Assembly (NCBI RefSeq): GCF_000485595.1
Contig: NW_014577289.1
Span: 523,716-559,096, forward strand
DNA from: Priapulus caudatus
Taxonomy: Eukaryota; Priapulida; Priapulimorpha; Priapulimorphida; Priapulidae
Reading direction: 5' to 3'
DNA: 35,381 nt
Under the pieces are notes generated by a model that did not search any database, had not been told where the DNA came from, and saw only the letters and a program-made list of their open reading frames with translations. Numbering within the stretch: the first letter of the stretch is position 1; each line of letters starts with the position of its first letter. Positions 21,483-33,503 of this stretch are shown here, in pieces. The translations under genes were made by a program, and so were the position numbers.

Positions 21483-22670
21483 ATTATTAATTTGCCTATT
21501 GAAATATTTTCGCTGACGAAATTCACTTTCGGAAGTTGGTCAACAGCGTTTTTCTACTCAACCAGGTTGATTTCCCGGTTAACCAGCAGCAAAAACTTCT
21601 ATATTGTCTTCTTCTAACGCTAAGATCTGGTAATACTATTGGCGAAAGCAAAACAATTCGCATGGCAAACTTCGGCAATGCGCGAGATTTCTCCACGAAT
21701 GTAAACAGCAATGTGCCGCTTGCTTTCTTGCTGCTGCCGCTCCCACTATGCCGCTGCTGGGGAACCCCTAAGGATTCACAGCTACTGATTATGTTTATTG
21801 ATATGTTACGCTTTGTTTTATCAGCTTTCATTAGAAACTTCTTATGCGGCAGACAGCCGGCAAAAGCCAGCGAGAAGCAAAAATATTTTTTATTTGCAAT
21901 ATAATCTGCTTATTCCAGCCTCCATGTAGATACAAGAACTCTAGGCAAGAACATCGCAAGTGGCGTGCGTGTGTGCATGCATGGTGCATACGCCTGGCGA
22001 GCAAAACATGAGGGTGTCAGCTACATAGTCTTGTTTCCTCTATCAAAATTCACAGTTGCATGAATTACGATCGAGTTCCCATAAAGTTACCAGATGCGCA
22101 TTTCAAGAAAACGAAATAAATGTGGAATATCAAGGATGCATGGCGCGTCGCCAGAAATCGCACGACGAAATCAGCTGTGGCGCTTACAGCGTTCTGCATC
22201 TCGGTGTCTTCGCATATGAAAGCCATTCCCGGCCGAGGAGTGCCGCCTTTCAAATTATACTCCGCGATGCATGTAAGAGGTAATTTGTTCCTGATCCCGG
22301 GAAACACATGCGCCACATTTGGCCGTACTAATAACCAATGATAACACATCTTCGCCTGCTCGTATCCTAACGAGGGACCTAAGAATAAAATATCTTGTTT
22401 CCGGCCGACGAGCTTCGATGCGTGGTTTGAAGGCGAGATGCGTTCTGGTAGGAGGTGCAGTAGTACGCTCGCTCATCATCTATTTACGTGCGACCATCGA
22501 TGTCAGCCGCATGACGGCACAGATTACATTATACCGATAAAGTGGGAATTGGTCTGGATGAGCGCTTCACGTTTATATGAAGTGTTATAGCTATTGGTGA
22601 TAGAAGACAAATTAGTTTGAAGTATCATCGCTAATGATTTATAACCCTTCTTTACATATATATTTTCACG
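21483..22670. other. Unique stretch without recognised gene
   Basis: Open frames of 70-120 codons overlap on both strands (21536-21904, 22056-22349, 22319-22540). None has a domain signature I recognise. Confidence 0.5.
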
Positions 22671-22819
22671 TACACACACACGCGCGCGCGCGGACACACA
22701 GATATACTTTCTCTCTCTTTCTCACACGTACGCACGTACACACACACGCGCACGCACACACACGCGCGCACACGCACACGTACGAAACACACATACACAC
22801 ACACACACATACACGCACG

Positions 22820-22902
<83 letters not shown>

Positions 22903-22931
22903 CAGACACACACACACACACACACACACAC
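22671..22931. repeat. (CA)n microsatellite ending at an assembly gap
   Basis: CACG/CA repeat with pure CA from about 22822, interrupted once by CGACAGA, running directly into the N block. Confidence 0.97.
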
Positions 22932-23637
22932 NNNNNNNNNNNNNNNNNNNNNNNNNNNNNNNNNNNNNNNNNNNNNNNNNNNNNNNNNNNNNNNNNNNNN
23001 NNNNNNNNNNNNNNNNNNNNNNNNNNNNNNNNNNNNNNNNNNNNNNNNNNNNNNNNNNNNNNNNNNNNNNNNNNNNNNNNNNNNNNNNNNNNNNNNNNNN
23101 NNNNNNNNNNNNNNNNNNNNNNNNNNNNNNNNNNNNNNNNNNNNNNNNNNNNNNNNNNNNNNNNNNNNNNNNNNNNNNNNNNNNNNNNNNNNNNNNNNNN
23201 NNNNNNNNNNNNNNNNNNNNNNNNNNNNNNNNNNNNNNNNNNNNNNNNNNNNNNNNNNNNNNNNNNNNNNNNNNNNNNNNNNNNNNNNNNNNNNNNNNNN
23301 NNNNNNNNNNNNNNNNNNNNNNNNNNNNNNNNNNNNNNNNNNNNNNNNNNNNNNNNNNNNNNNNNNNNNNNNNNNNNNNNNNNNNNNNNNNNNNNNNNNN
23401 NNNNNNNNNNNNNNNNNNNNNNNNNNNNNNNNNNNNNNNNNNNNNNNNNNNNNNNNNNNNNNNNNNNNNNNNNNNNNNNNNNNNNNNNNNNNNNNNNNNN
23501 NNNNNNNNNNNNNNNNNNNNNNNNNNNNNNNNNNNNNNNNNNNNNNNNNNNNNNNNNNNNNNNNNNNNNNNNNNNNNNNNNNNNNNNNNNNNNNNNNNNN
23601 NNNNNNNNNNNNNNNNNNNNNNNNNNNNNNNNNNNNN
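22932..23637. other. Assembly gap (706 N)
   Basis: Run of N between a CA array and a TAC array. Nothing can be said about its content; a reading frame that crosses it is meaningless. Confidence 1.
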
Positions 23638-23665
23638 TTACTACTACTACTACCAGCTACTACTG

Positions 23666-23698
<33 letters not shown>

Positions 23699-23718
23699 TA
23701 CTACTACTACTACCACTA

Positions 23719-23753
<35 letters not shown>

Positions 23754-23757
23754 TCTA
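23638..23757. repeat. (TAC)n trinucleotide array
   Basis: CTA/TAC units with small interruptions at 23653 and 23697, starting immediately after the gap. Confidence 0.96.
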
Positions 23758-26340
23758 CTTAACTTCATTATGTAATTATAGAGCGTCTCGCGAATTCACG
23801 CCGCTAACCACCCAAGCATTTATATCGAATGCAAGTATATCATTGTAATATGTATATATATATATATCATATAGACTATACTTGCGAGGAAATCAACACG
23901 TATACGTGCTCCGATCGATCATAAAACATCGCAGACACTACGATAGAATTATCATACGTGCCGTGCGTCTTCACAATAATTATACCTGCATATAGAAGTA
24001 GGTCGAAGTGATACCACGGCACTGTTAAACTGTATTTCGGCATTGTTTGATCATAAACCGGAATAAATCTAGCTATCTTATTCACTATTCAGTAGGCTGA
24101 TTGGTTAATAAGTATTAGCGAATCACTAGGCAGAAATCGCGTCAGTCAAACTGGATTTTAAATTGTTAGATAATTGTTCCGTAGATCAGTTGCATTGTTG
24201 ACATCGAATCACAGAAACTACGAGCGTTAATTAAACAAATTGCTTCACTCTCCGTGCGCACCACATACAAACTCGAAACAATCGTACAGCTAATCAAATA
24301 CGAGTAACTGCCGTGATTAAGTTAGACTACACGGAATGTAATTACTCGCCGATTTCTGCCAATCATTTCACTAATTAATCACGAATCAAAACGGTAGCGA
24401 ACGTTGATAAACAAGTTAATTACATTCGACACAACTACGCAGCGGCGGTTCAGACATGCAATCACATCTTGCAGTGTCGGCATCGAATCGGGCGACTGTG
24501 GCATCGATCAAACTTGTGCAGCTTTACACTGTCACGTAGAATCACGCACCTAGCTTCTAATTGAAATGCTCGAATCTCGCCCACAAACCTTCGCCGATAC
24601 GACTGGGACGTTATTTGATTGACGTGCGCAGATGTGAGGATATCACCAAGTCGTTATATTAGAATATTAGATCGTATTCGTGTTCCACATTAACGTCACT
24701 CTGCCTAACCTACCGGACGTAGCGTTAAGCTGCCTTATGCTTTAGTTAATGCTACGATACACATTTGGTTGCGAATAGAAACAACGCAACGTAAAGTTAA
24801 AACGTTAATTTTCCTCATTATTTTTTTTAATTTCCTTCCTCCACTGGGTACCGGAAACGGAATGACTATGCATGACGTTGTTTTTCCGTATTGCCAGCGT
24901 CTCGGATAAATCTGCGGCTGCCATGACAGCTGTCGTTAATGTGGGATGCACGTGCTCGGATGATAATTCGCCTGGCCGCGCATCACCAGTAGCGTTGTCT
25001 GTGACTCTTTCCGTGCGTGAGCATTGGTCTCCATATACAACACTAACATCGCGTATACGATCACGTTTTAAATAGTGTCATTCAATATTCATAGTTCGGC
25101 CATACGTAAAACCACAAAAACAATAAGTATTGACGATTGTGACCAATAATACTGAGTGTGCAGGCTGTGATTAGGTGCATTTTATCGCATATATTATATG
25201 ATTCATGCCACTCGATGTCATTCTTAATAAAAATTCGTGTTCCAGGACAGAGCCGCGCGCATTTACAAGCGTGCTTTACAAGTTTTAGTAAGAGAACCGT
25301 ACGCGGCGTGGCACACGCGCGCACGCATGCGCGCACCACTTTTCACACACGCATGGACGCACCACCTGTCATACCCGCACGCACAAATTTGCAATAGACT
25401 CGTGGTTTATATTGGTTAACTCAAATACTCACAGCTGGTAGCACTTACCCTTACAGCAGGTATTAAATGAGCATATAAGCTATATTTACTAGATGTATAT
25501 GACGCTCCGATGATGATAATAATACTCAAAATTATAACATTGTAAATCAAAACTTATTTAATAACAGTTTTAGTATAGGAGAGAGGGTGACGATAACCGT
25601 TTCGTTCGTAGCAATATTACTGAACAACACGATAACAATGGTAATAAATCATTGCACCTTTTCACGGATAAATATTAATGCACCGAGGTATACACGCTTA
25701 CGCTTCACTCTGCAATCATCTACATGCGAGATCGTTGTCAAATGCTCGCCGAAATATTGCGGCCGAGTAGCGTCTAAAAATCTCGTTTATTACAACGTAT
25801 TATTAGTTAATTACTCTTTAGTAATTACCGACAACAATGACAGTACGCGACATTCCCAACCCTCGCCCGTCTCTACTAGGTAAATTTACGGCCTTGATTT
25901 GAGCTTGACGAATGAGTTGTCTTACACGCGCGCGACTTTTTGCAAATTGCGAACTAAACGAAAATAAACAATCGCATAAACGTGGCGGCATTAGAGGGTA
26001 TATAATGGCTGCATGACTTCATACGATTTTGACTTTATACGATTCGTTCGAAGCTTCAATAATCAGAATATTGATAAGAATATTAATCTGATTATCGACC
26101 AGATCCCCGAGTTTCCATAATAGCTTATCCATGATGCAGAATTAGATAAAAATAAAGGTAAGACACAAATAAACGAATAAAATTTCAGAGAATAAATGTG
26201 GAAAAACTAACTGTTATGGCCCTTATGTATAATTTTTGACTTGTCGGACGAGTGGGTGATATTCATCTCTTATTTCGCTCGCAGAGTCACAGTCAGCAGG
26301 CGGGCAACCCTTCACTACATCTGCTGTGAATGCAGCAGCG
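23758..26340. other. 2.6-kb low-repeat, AT-rich stretch with TAAT-core clusters
   Basis: The longest part of the window nearly free of microsatellites besides 17471-20227. It contains many TAATTA/ATTA words, clustered at 24314-24427 and 25798-25830, which are core homeodomain sites. No coding exon recognised; frames at 25158-25419 and 25587-25883 look like chance. Confidence 0.4.
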
Positions 26341-26344
26341 TACG

Positions 26345-27025
26345 CTTGTATGTATAGTGGCTATAACGCTGTTCTTGTAGTAGTGGGTATAACGCTATCC
26401 CTGTAATACTCGGTGTAGCGCTATCTCTGTAATAGTGGGTGTAGCGCTGTCCCTGTAGTAGTGGGTGTAGCGCTGTCCCGGTATTAGTGGGTATAGTGCT
26501 GTACATGTAGTAGTGGGTGTAGCGTTGTCCCTGTAGTAGTGGGTGTAGCGCTGTTCCTGTAGTAGTGGGTGTAGCGCTGTCCCTGTATAGTAGTGGGTGT
26601 AGCGCTGTTCCTGTAGTAGTGGGTGTAGCGCTGTTTCTGTAGTAGTGGGTGTAGCGCTGTTCTTGTAGTAGTGGGTATAACGCTGTCCCTATAGTAGTGG
26701 GTGTAGTGCTGTTCCTGTAGTAGTGGGTGTAGCGTTGTCCCTGTAGTAGTGGGTGTAGCGCTGTCCCTGTAGTAGTGGGTGTAGCGCTGTTTCCGTAATA
26801 GTGGGTGTAGTGCTGTTCCTGTAGTAGTGTGTGTAGCGTTGTCCCTGTAGTAGTGGGTGTAGCGCTGTCCCTGTAGTAGTGGGTGTAGCGCTGTTTCTGT
26901 AGTAGTGGGTGTAGCGCTGTTTCTGTAGTAGTGCATGGGTGTAGCGCTGTTCCTGTAGTAGTGGGTGTAGCGTTGTCCATGTAGTAGTGGGTGTAGCGCT
27001 GTTCCTGTAATACTGGGTGTAGCTG
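26345..27025. repeat. 26-bp minisatellite, about 26 units
   Basis: Units centre on TAGTAGTGGGTGTAGCGCTG. Nearly all are 26 bp; one carries +2 (near 26585) and one +4 (near 26935). Two consecutive copies of a four-unit (104-bp) order can be traced in the middle. The minus strand has almost no stops, so frames of 150-240 codons with a 26-residue Tyr/Thr/His/Pro-rich period appear in all three minus frames. Length changes that are not multiples of three, and several frames open at once, argue against a real protein. Confidence 0.93.
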
Positions 27026-27026
27026 A

Positions 27027-27342
27027 TGCAATTGCGAGCCAAGTGCGCGCTAATATCCCTCGCTCCGACAGCGGCGGACAAGTCTCGTAAGATGCTCGGC
27101 GCCAACTGCTGACAGGCTCGCAATGCTGATCCGCTAAGTAGAGGCAAAGCTACGATCGTCTGCCGCGGGCTTTGCCTGCGCCTGCCTGCCTGCCTGCCTG
27201 CCTGCCACGCTGGCTGCCTACTAGCAGGTTGTTGCAATTACACGATCTTACGGCCGCTTGTCAGGATGCTCCAAAAAATCGTTAAACTTCTTCATCACGT
27301 GTACGTGCGGTGTATACGTCTGATGAACCGAGTTGCATTCTA
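27027..27342. other. Unique stretch with a short (CCTG)n run
   Basis: Contains (CCTG)n at about 27178-27206; otherwise unique. No gene seen. Confidence 0.7.
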
Positions 27343-27368
27343 CTGTGTGTGTGTGTATGCGTGCGTGC

Positions 27369-27426
<58 letters not shown>

Positions 27427-27450
27427 ATGCGCGCGCGTGTGTATGTATGC
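27343..27450. repeat. (TG)n microsatellite
   Basis: TG/TGCG repeat with a long pure TG run (about 27374-27425). Confidence 0.97.
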
Positions 27451-28850
27451 GCAATTACAAATATATGTAATTTAGTCTACAAACCCAACACATACACCAC
27501 ATCACAGAACTGCCAATCAATGTTGGCGATATTCGCACGAACATGCGAAGTTTGCGAGTGAAGAACGTTCTCTACTCGAAATAATCCACTTACAATCACG
27601 CTATTCGCCCAGCTATAGTAGCGTTTGTTTACAAACACGTTATTAGCTGGAGTACCGTCTGCCTGTGCCCGGGTAAACACAGGCACACATCGAACAACGA
27701 CCTTACCCAATAGCTATTGTTCATTGTTTACCTCGTGTCGCGAACCGCCCCTTCATTACGTCTCGACGAAAACTCCGGGAGAATGGGAGAGCGTTTCACA
27801 GCTTCTCAGCTCACCCAACGCGACGTGTTAGAGCTGCTGCGATTGTCGTCGACCCATCGGTGGACGTTTGTATTAACGTACCGACAGCGCCCTTCTGTCT
27901 GCACATCGCAGCGCTGGTGTTTACACACGCCCTCTAGCGTTGTTCGCCAGTTTGGCTTAGCCTTGTCTTAGACGGCAAGCATGGCTGTCGATGGTGCGTG
28001 AAAGAGTTACTGCGCTTCTTTGTCTGAGCTCTGGCTGACAGCTCTGTTTTCTATCGCTGCATGGAGAATTATACTTCGGTAATATATAGCAGCTGTATTG
28101 ACACAGGAACCAATGAAACGCGCGGCTGTAAACATGAAGCGAGACTCAGGTTGAAATGCAGATAGGGCCTGATATGAGTGTAACTGTTTAGAATGTGCCA
28201 AAACTACCGGAACCATGCCTACTATACTAAAGCTATGCTAGATTTATGAGGTAGCTATTGATAGAACCATGGTACACATGATAGAACCATGCGGGAAGCT
28301 AAAACCATAAGAGTACTATAATATGCTTCATGCATACTAGAATTATGCCGCAACCATGACAGAACCAGGAGTGAATTAACACATCCAACCATGCTCGTTC
28401 TCCCACGTAGCATACTCTCATATATCAGCATTTTTTAAATGTTTGAACAAAGCTAGAACAATTCTAACGGCTGAGTACGTGTAGCGTTGGAATCGTTCAC
28501 GACAAAGGCAGGGAAATATCACCGCATTGAATTACATCACTGTACTGCACTCTGGACTACTACATAGGAGGCTTCGGCCCACCCAGGGGAAAGAAAGAGC
28601 GCGCGAAAATAAAGTATATTGTATTACGGTTGCATCGCGGAACAGCTAAAAAGATATTGAGCATCTAAACTGTAACACTAAATTCTATTACAGCCCACTC
28701 CGTGCACGTGGTAACGCGACCCTGGCCGCACATGACTAAACCATTAGTCACGACGACTAGCATTACCGAAGTAGATCAATTTTTCTTTTCTATTATCATT
28801 TATAGCCGGCATTATAATGTAGTTGATTCCTGCTATTAGGACTTTGTCAC
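27451..28850. other. Unique stretch without recognised gene
   Basis: Short overlapping frames only. A second, weaker CTCF-like core lies at 27926-27940. Words like GAACCATG recur loosely at 28210-28380 without a fixed period. Confidence 0.5.
27926..27940 (-). promoter_or_regulatory. Weak CTCF-like core
   Basis: The + strand carries GCCCTCTAG (27929-27937), the complement of the most informative part of the CTCF core; the flanks agree poorly (about 11 of 15 positions). Same strand orientation as the site at 12886. Confidence 0.18.
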
Positions 28851-28929
28851 GACGCACGCACGCACGCACACACACACACACACACGAAGGTGTTCAGGGC
28901 TATACACCCCACCACGCACAGGACACACA

Positions 28930-28981
<52 letters not shown>
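28851..28981. repeat. (CA)n microsatellite in two blocks
   Basis: CACG/CA at 28851-28885 and CA at 28922-28980, separated by about 37 bp of unique sequence. Confidence 0.96.
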
Positions 28982-30187
28982 TCAGACGTGTGCCGCATAA
29001 AGAAGTCTTCGTTATGAATGTCCTACATTATATTACAAACGCCGTTTTTGTTAGTTTTTTGTTTAATATATTGTAATTACGCCCAAAGAGACAAAAACGT
29101 TCATTGACTCGCTGCACTACAATGCAGAGCGCGTGCCAATAAAAGCAAAAACCATAAAAGTTTTATATAAATAAAAACGGTCAATTTTAAATATTAAGAA
29201 ACGTAGTCTATTAAGCTCTGCTAATATCTTACGTAATCCATTTAGTAAGGATTACGATGCGAATCCATTATGTCAAAAATGAAGAGTGTTCTACAAGCTT
29301 TACTGTTTTATCGCTTATTATAAGTTTTTAATTGCATGTGCCCACATGTAAGTGTGAATGAGAAGCCTCCATACATAATCACCTATATGGCGCGCTGCCT
29401 ACACTCGCCCTAACCTTAAATGGAGAAACAAAAGAATCATTCAATTAAAAGTGCAAAAATATTGTTCCAATTGACAATGTATCTTTTATGTGTGTTTAAT
29501 AGTAATAATTATCAGTACTAATAAGATGTTATTTAGAGCCCCGCTAACATGCGCATCGAAATAACAGTAAAACAATAACAAAATTCTTTGCATTGCCTAC
29601 GCATTTTCGGTGGTTATACATCGCTTCACAGAGATCCGTATTGTTGTTGTAACGGTTTGAGGATGGACATCGTAGGCCAACACTGCCGTTGTTCTAAACA
29701 AACGCTGCTAAGCTTGTTTTCAGGGTGGTAATTATGTTCGACAGATAAGTAATTGCTCGTGGGCCAATGCGAGAAGGATCGGAAACTATAGCTGTCGTTT
29801 ATGTAGCAGGGTGCTTTATTATATGTTGTAAACAACTATAATGCCGGCACATATATGACGACTATAGTGACGAAAAAAGGAACGCTGCTTTTCTTTTTCT
29901 TATAATCGTTGAATCGTGCTTTGCTGAAAATTTTTTCGTTGAAAATTTTCGTGTGACATATACTTTTACTAAAACATTTAAATATTCGTTGCACTGGGAA
30001 TTGGTCATTGTGTGATTTTAATAGTTATTTAATAGTTATGAGACAGGATAGAACACTTTCGATAGTTAGGATCATCACATCACTAACTAGGAGGGTTTAT
30101 CCGTGATATTTCGTTATATACGATCCTAATTATCTTTGCTATTTCGCTACATATAAACCACATGTTTACTATATTTTATATAGTTTT
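28982..30187. other. AT-rich unique stretch
   Basis: AT-rich with no recognised gene, RNA or repeat array. Confidence 0.55.
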
Positions 30188-30330
30188 ATTATCGTCGTCG
30201 TTGTCGTCGTCATCATGATCATCATCATTATCATCATCATCACCGTTATCATCATCATCATCATCATCGTCGTCGTCATCACAATCCTCCCTCGCTTCCT
30301 CATCATTATCACAATCATCATCATAATTAT
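30188..30330. repeat. (CAT)n trinucleotide array, interrupted
   Basis: CGT/CAT units like those in the Hhex intron at 5508, with more interruptions. Confidence 0.93.
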
Positions 30331-31600
30331 TGTTATATTTAAATAGTATATAATTTTAGATACTATATTCTGATAATTATACACATTTTGAAAGAATTGC
30401 TTTCTTTGTTACACACCAAATTATGGGTAAAAAATCAAAAGTTGCTGGGTTAGAAGGGTAAAATAACAATAAATATGAATCTGTGCGCGTGGCTTTTCGC
30501 GCTATTCTCAGGAATCTTTATTGGTTAGGCATTTTTACGGCGTACCTATGTGATAAAGCAACAATATGCACATTTCCCCGTGTATTGTATTACAATAAGC
30601 TACCATTAATTAGAAAAGCTTACAAACAGATTACGTTTTGGGCATTCTACAAAAGGCGCAGGCAGCTAATAATGCGTAATACGAGGTATGGGAAATAGTC
30701 GGCTACGCACTGCTAGCTAGCATCGAGACGCTAGACCTTTGATAAAAGCACGTTTATTTCTACGTCAAATGCGACTCAACGCCAGCTAGTGGCACGCATC
30801 GCCCTTGTAGGCCTATAGCAGAGGATGCGTTGATCGTGCTTGGAGACTGCGATTTGAACGCTATCACATTTGTTGTTCAGTTTACTTCTGCGCGCAGAAC
30901 TGACTGGATATTGTCCGCTGCAAGTCAAGCGAACTGTAGTAGAATTGGCTAAATAAAATTCGAGGATCAATTTTGGGACTATAATAATAACGAAAAAAGG
31001 TTCAGCCGTAAAGAAATGTGCGCGTAATGGCGCAGCGGGTGCTGTGCACTAAGGTTAACGCGGCGCTGTAGCCGGATCGAGAAGCGGTGCGCGTTCAAGT
31101 TTTTACGTGGAAATTGCGTCGCTATTACAGCGGATAGAATAAACTGTGAATCGTCCGTGAAGCAAACATAATACCCGACGTCGATGACGTTTTCTCGGAA
31201 ACAAATGTGCCGAGCAAGGACGCGCTGGCAATCATTTATTTATCGTCGGCTGATGGCTGCGTTTAAAACACGATTCTTCGGATCTCTGCATTAATCGCTC
31301 TTTCCCCGGAGCGCCTCAGCCAATCAGCGACTCCGCTTGTCGCCACTGCCGAAGTCATGCCGCCTCGTCTAGATGAAGGATGCTTTCATAAAAAGCTGTT
31401 TGGCGTAGCGTTAAAGACGTACGATATTATCGAATTAAGTCTCCCTCGCCGAGTGGTGAGCTGAGCTGGGGAGAGGCAACGTCCACGGGCAGAACAATGC
31501 CGTCTTCAGAGACGGCGAAGCGTCATTGCACTTTTATACCAATATTGAAATACTCCGTTGTCGTGATCGCTAGTTTAAGGCGCCTTGTAGCTCGGCAATA
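30331..31600. other. Unique stretch, becoming CpG-rich after 31000
   Basis: 30331-31000 is AT-rich with no gene seen. 31000-31540 is GC- and CpG-richer, carries the promoter-like pair listed separately and an A-box-like word at 31028. No open frame with recognisable content. Confidence 0.45.
31317..31395 (+). promoter_or_regulatory. CCAAT plus TATA-like pair, possible promoter
   Basis: CAGCCAATCAGCG (31317-31329) contains a perfect NF-Y-type CCAAT box, and CATAAAAAG (31387-31395) is a TATA-like word about 60 bp downstream; this is a spacing common in CCAAT/TATA promoters. A start would fall near 31420. No gene that I recognise follows; the 48-bp minisatellite begins at 31601. Confidence 0.22.
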
Positions 31601-32050
31601 GACAGAGCGGCAAATGTTTCATTGCTATGTGCAAACTCTTAGCGGCTATTGACAGAGCAGCAACTGTTTCATTGCTATGTGCGAACTCATCGGCTAAGAC
31701 AGAGCGACAAACGCTTCATTGCTACGTGTCTGCATTCATCCGCTATAGACAGAACGGCAAATGTTTCATTGCCATGTGCAAACTCTCAGCGGCGGTTATT
31801 GACAGAGCAACAAATGTTTCATTGCTACGTGTCTGCATTATTCGGCTATAGACAGAGCGGCAAATGTTTTATTGCTATGTACAAACTCATCGGCTAAGAC
31901 AGCGCGGCAAATGTTTCATAATGCAAACTATCAGCGGCTAAGACAGAGCGGCAAATGTTTCATTGCTATGTGCAAACTCATCGGCTAAGACAGAGCGGAA
32001 AATGTTTCATATGCAAACTCTCTTCGGCTAAGACAGAGCGGAAAATGCTT
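31601..32050. repeat. ~48-bp minisatellite, 9 full units and one partial, two subtypes
   Basis: Units begin with GACAGAGCGG (or close variants) at 31601, 31651, 31698, 31748, 31801, 31851, 31898, 31942, 31989 and 32032, so unit length varies from 43 to 53 bp. All carry CAAATGTTTCAT or a variant of it. Two subtypes differ in the second half: GTGCAAACTC in most, GTGTCTGCATT in the third and fifth. The non-triplet length changes make coding unlikely. Confidence 0.93.
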
Positions 32051-33408
32051 CTGGCCCCGTCAACGCGGTACCTCTGTCTCACTGCGATCCACTTCCACAG
32101 ATCGCGCCGTCAGCACGGTGCTTGAAGTGTGATCTCTACATATCGCCTCTTTATTCCCCAGCGCTCACGAGCGTAATCATATTTTATGACGTGTAATGTT
32201 TATATAACGTATATCCATGTATAAATTTTGTGAGCAAATGTGTTACATGTTGTATATTTTTTTGCATTTAATTTTAGTTTTGTTTCCATCAAATTACATC
32301 GTTATTTTTAATTATATCTTTCGAGTGAACGAATTCTTAAGCGGATAGCGACAGCCGAATCTAGTCCTCGCAACAGCGATTAAGTGTGTATACATAGGAG
32401 GGTTATATGTTCATATAAGCGTTTGTATATTATACCCTTATTGCTGAAAAGTAACCACATTTATGCAAACACTGAAACGAATTTCATGTCTATATTTTAA
32501 TGCAGCATACACGCCATCTGTGCAATGAATGCTGAATACCACAACGCTGAATAGTTATTTTACGCACATTCAGACATATAGATGCGAGCACTTTTCGACA
32601 TCATATAAGTATATACCAACATATTATCTGTTTCTGGGTCCAATTTGTAACCAATTGTCAAATACACAATCGCGCGATCTCATACTTGTGTCCTAAAACC
32701 TAGCACGAAATGAGAGTGTTTATCTGTGCGTATGTGTTGTGTGCGCGTATGTTGCGTGTGTGTGTGTGGGGGGGGGCAAAATTGTGTTCAATGGCACCTG
32801 TGTACATTCTATAAGTAATTCATGTATACGAAATACATGTAAACGCAGTCGCAACAGTTACTATAATTTCCACATTCCAGGACACGTTCCTTTGCGCTAA
32901 TCTGTCTTCGAATACAGACAATCACCGCGAAATGACAACAGCACGAACGGCATCGATGGCTAACGCAGGAATGAAAGGAATTTCGTTTCTTAATTTACCG
33001 TATCGGCGTTAGCCAGCGCTCACACACTCACTCGGACAATTGTGAACCTCGCTCTCTATTCTGCGTGACAAAGACAGACATTTATCCGACGCGAATATTT
33101 GCCGCTATTTGTGCGGAAAAACGAGCAATATTTGCTCTTATATTAGGTCGACTTGACATCAATTTGTAAGTCATTTTGCACGCATCTTAGAAGGCAGCTG
33201 ATCTCGCCGGGTGTTACGAGCTTAGCACCCACGTACCCGTGCATGATGTGCAGGTGGGCAGGTGCGCGCGCGTTGCTGAAACTAGAAATACGCAAACCTA
33301 AATTCTTGTGTACTTTTGGCACAACGTTGCCAACGACTACTACGATTAGTTTTATGCGATAGATTAGTAAGAAATATTGAACACTAACCTTTTCAGAAAA
33401 TAACAAAG
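32051..33408. other. Unique stretch without recognised gene
   Basis: AT-leaning unique sequence with a short TG/G run near 32756-32776. Short overlapping frames at 33143-33427 show nothing recognisable. Confidence 0.5.
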
Positions 33409-33487
33409 AATTATTATAGCGTGTCACTGTTATGCAGCTATATACATGGTTCTTTTTTTGAAATCGACTGGTTAATATATATATTAT
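33409..33487 (+). repeat. Left arm of 79-bp inverted repeat
   Basis: Matches the complement of 34572-34649 with two substitutions and one single-base indel. It includes TGTTATGCAGCTATA and ATCGACTGGTTAATATATA. The inner end runs into (TA)n. Confidence 0.92.
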
Positions 33488-33503
33488 ATATATATATATA
33501 TAT

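Noticed and set aside
22634-23848. 404-codon open frame
   Set aside because: It is a CA repeat joined to a TAC repeat through 706 N; the middle is unknown sequence.
26315-27237. Minus-strand Tyr/Thr/His-rich repeat proteins
   Set aside because: The 26-bp array is open in all three minus frames and contains +2 and +4 length changes, which is not compatible with one maintained reading frame.
28200-28380. Loose recurrence of GAACCATG
   Set aside because: Spacing is irregular and the flanks do not align; I could not establish a tandem unit.
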